DNA of 64,000 nucleotides, taken from assembly GCA_007693745.1 (NCBI GenBank), contig REDA01000053.1, positions 1 to 64,000 on the forward strand, given 5' to 3'. Both the position numbers and the translations under genes were made by a program. This DNA comes from Balneolaceae bacterium (GTDB lineage Bacteria > Bacteroidota > Rhodothermia > Balneolales > Balneolaceae). The notes beneath the pieces were generated by a model. That model was not told the DNA's origin. It saw only the letters and a program-made list of their open reading frames with translations, and did not search any database. Below, piece after piece: positions 62,857-64,000 of the stretch (position 1 is its first letter; each line of letters begins with the position of its first letter).

Positions 62857-63951
62857 TCAGACATTAAACCTGAAGAGCATCACATCCCCGTCCTTCACGG
62901 TGTACTCTTTCCCTTCCTGTCTCATTTTACCGGCTTCCTTGGCTGCTTTTTCCGATTTCAGTTCTTCATAGTCGCTGAAAGAGATGGTCTCTGCCCGGAT
63001 AAACCCTCTCTCGAAATCAGAGTGGATAACACCGGCAGCCTGGGGTGCTTTCGTCCCCCTGCGTATCGTCCAGGCCCGCACCTCTTTGGGTCCGGCAGTG
63101 AAATAGGTAATCAGTCCCAGGTTTTCATATGCAGCGCGGATCATACGGTCAAGACCGGAGCGTTCCAGACCCATTTCCTCCAAAAATTGCTGTTTTTCAT
63201 CCGGATCCAGTTCAGCGATCTCAGCTTCAATTTTTGCGCAGAAACTAACCAGCTGATCATCATAGGTTTTAGCAATTTTACCCACTACATCCACGTAGGC
63301 GTTACCTGTATTAATCTCATCCTCCCCCACATTACAGGCGTAGAGTACGGGTTTATCGGAAAGCATAAAGAGATCTTTATAGACCGATTTCTCCTCCTCT
63401 GTAACTTCAAACGTTCGGGCACTCATTCCATCCTGCAGATGAGCAACAATACGATCCACAACCTCCAGATCCGATTTCGTCTTTTTGTCACCGCTCTTTG
63501 CCAGTTTGCGCAGATTATCGGCCCGTTTTTCGGCACTCTCCAGATCTTTCAGAATAAGTTCCTCTTCGATAATCCGAATATCTCTTTCGGGATCCACGGA
63601 GCCTTCCACATGGATGATATCATCATCATCAAAACAGCGAACCACATGAACAATCAGGTCCACTTCCCGTATGTGGGACAGAAAAGCATTTCCCTTCCCT
63701 TTTCCTTCAGAAGCACCTTTCACCAGTCCGGCGATATCCACAAACTCAATGGTAGCCGGTATGGTCTGAGCCGGATTGACCAGTTCCTTTAGTTTATCGA
63801 GTCGTCTGTCGGGAACCGGTACAAGTCCGATATTGGGATCAATTGTACAAAAGGGAAAATTGGCTGACTCTGCACCGGCATCACTCAGTGCATTAAAAAG
63901 AGTGGATTTCCCGACATTCGGGAGTCCGACGATACCACATTTTAAGCTCAT
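62857..63951 (-). CDS. ychF: Redox-regulated ATPase YchF (Obg family)
   Basis: Cytoplasmic OLA1/YchF P-loop ATPase, 364 aa. The G1 loop reads G-L-P-N-V-G-K-S-T (8-16) and G3 reads D-I-A-G-L-V. The G4 position N-V-G-E-D-E explains ATP preference over GTP. A coiled-coil insertion and a C-terminal TGS domain (about 280-364: Y-F-T-A-G-P-K-E-V-R-A-W) follow. All family motifs are intact. It is the last gene in the window. Confidence 0.96.
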   Translation of the reverse strand: MSLKCGIVGLPNVGKSTLFNALSDAGAESANFPFCTIDPNIGLVPVPDRRLDKLKELVNPAQTIPATIEFVDIAGLVKGASEGKGKGNAFLSHIREVDLIVHVVRCFDDDDIIHVEGSVDPERDIRIIEEELILKDLESAEKRADNLRKLAKSGDKKTKSDLEVVDRIVAHLQDGMSARTFEVTEEEKSVYKDLFMLSDKPVLYACNVGEDEINTGNAYVDVVGKIAKTYDDQLVSFCAKIEAEIAELDPDEKQQFLEEMGLERSGLDRMIRAAYENLGLITYFTAGPKEVRAWTIRRGTKAPQAAGVIHSDFERGFIRAETISFSDYEELKSEKAAKEAGKMRQEGKEYTVKDGDVMLFRFNV

Positions 63952-64000
63952 TTGATTCTGTTTGTGTTCGTTGTTCTATGGCGTTTCGCTTGTGTGGGAA

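Noticed and set aside
1-64000. tRNA, rRNA and CRISPR arrays
   Set aside because: No gap holds a cloverleaf with a 3' acceptor and T-loop pattern, and no array of evenly spaced direct repeats was seen.

Overview
The window looks like ordinary chromosome from a Gram-negative, didermic member of the Bacteroidota/FCB group. The closest fit is probably Balneolota/Rhodothermota, but this is inferred from gene content and not from a marker-gene tree. The supporting traits are a DUF4837 lipoprotein, an Ig-like lipoprotein, a LuxC-type acyl-CoA reductase, a bacillithiol BshC, a fused isobutyryl-CoA mutase (IcmF), a patatin/Omp85 protein, many lipobox proteins, few strong Shine-Dalgarno sites, and some promoters resembling the FCB -7 element TAnnTTTG. 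I found no tRNA, rRNA, CRISPR array, prophage or intact insertion sequence.

Layout: 1-4.6 kb (minus strand) holds a Tat-exported Gfo/Idh/MocA oxidoreductase with a clear terminator, a LolC/E-type permease and lysS. 4.7-9.8 kb (plus) holds a phosphopantetheinyl transferase, a divergent MEMO-family protein, a DUF2520 dehydrogenase, an Ig-like lipoprotein and an MscS channel. 10-13.5 kb is icmF, with a LacI-type palindrome over its putative promoter. 14.3-22.3 kb is a complete tryptophan operon, trpE-trpS-trpG-trpD-trpC-trpF-trpB-trpA. It is preceded by a Trp-Trp leader peptide and a full set of mutually exclusive attenuator hairpins. Plus-strand housekeeping genes follow to 27.4 kb (DUF4837, acyl-CoA reductase, ThuA, holA, an ECF sigma factor and a small possible partner).

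27.4-30.2 kb (minus) holds a TPR protein and a patatin/Omp85 protein. 30.5-34.6 kb (plus) holds a bifunctional nuclease, bshC, 5-FTHF cyclo-ligase, a PspC protein and tmk. 34.6-38.3 kb (minus) is an RND/MMPL exporter with a DUF1302-like outer-membrane protein. 38.4-44.7 kb (plus) holds a SRPBCC protein with a textbook terminator, then aroE, pgeF, dxr, rseP, psd and pssA, a shikimate, isoprenoid and phospholipid block. 44.7-46.3 kb (minus) is a D-threonine aldolase/D-serine dehydratase-like enzyme overlapping a membrane protein. 46.5-49.2 kb (plus) is a RimB-like protease, RimK ligase, AstE-like hydrolase and DUF952 set. 49.4-55.7 kb is mainly minus (peroxiredoxin, two unknowns, a NuoI-like ferredoxin, der, a UvrD-type helicase). 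56-64 kb holds a TlpA-like lipoprotein, a remnant of a UPF0047/YjbQ gene, a serine-hydrolase-fold lipoprotein lacking its catalytic residues, leuS, an N-carbamoylputrescine amidase-like gene, a MITE-like element, a SPOR lipoprotein and ychF.

The strongest regulatory signal is the tryptophan attenuator, which would also control the tryptophanyl-tRNA synthetase gene in the same operon. The most unusual protein-level signals are the two apparent pseudo-enzymes (MEMO-like and beta-lactamase-like), the four-gene RimK cluster, and a hairpin that covers the start codon of the gene after the sigma factor.
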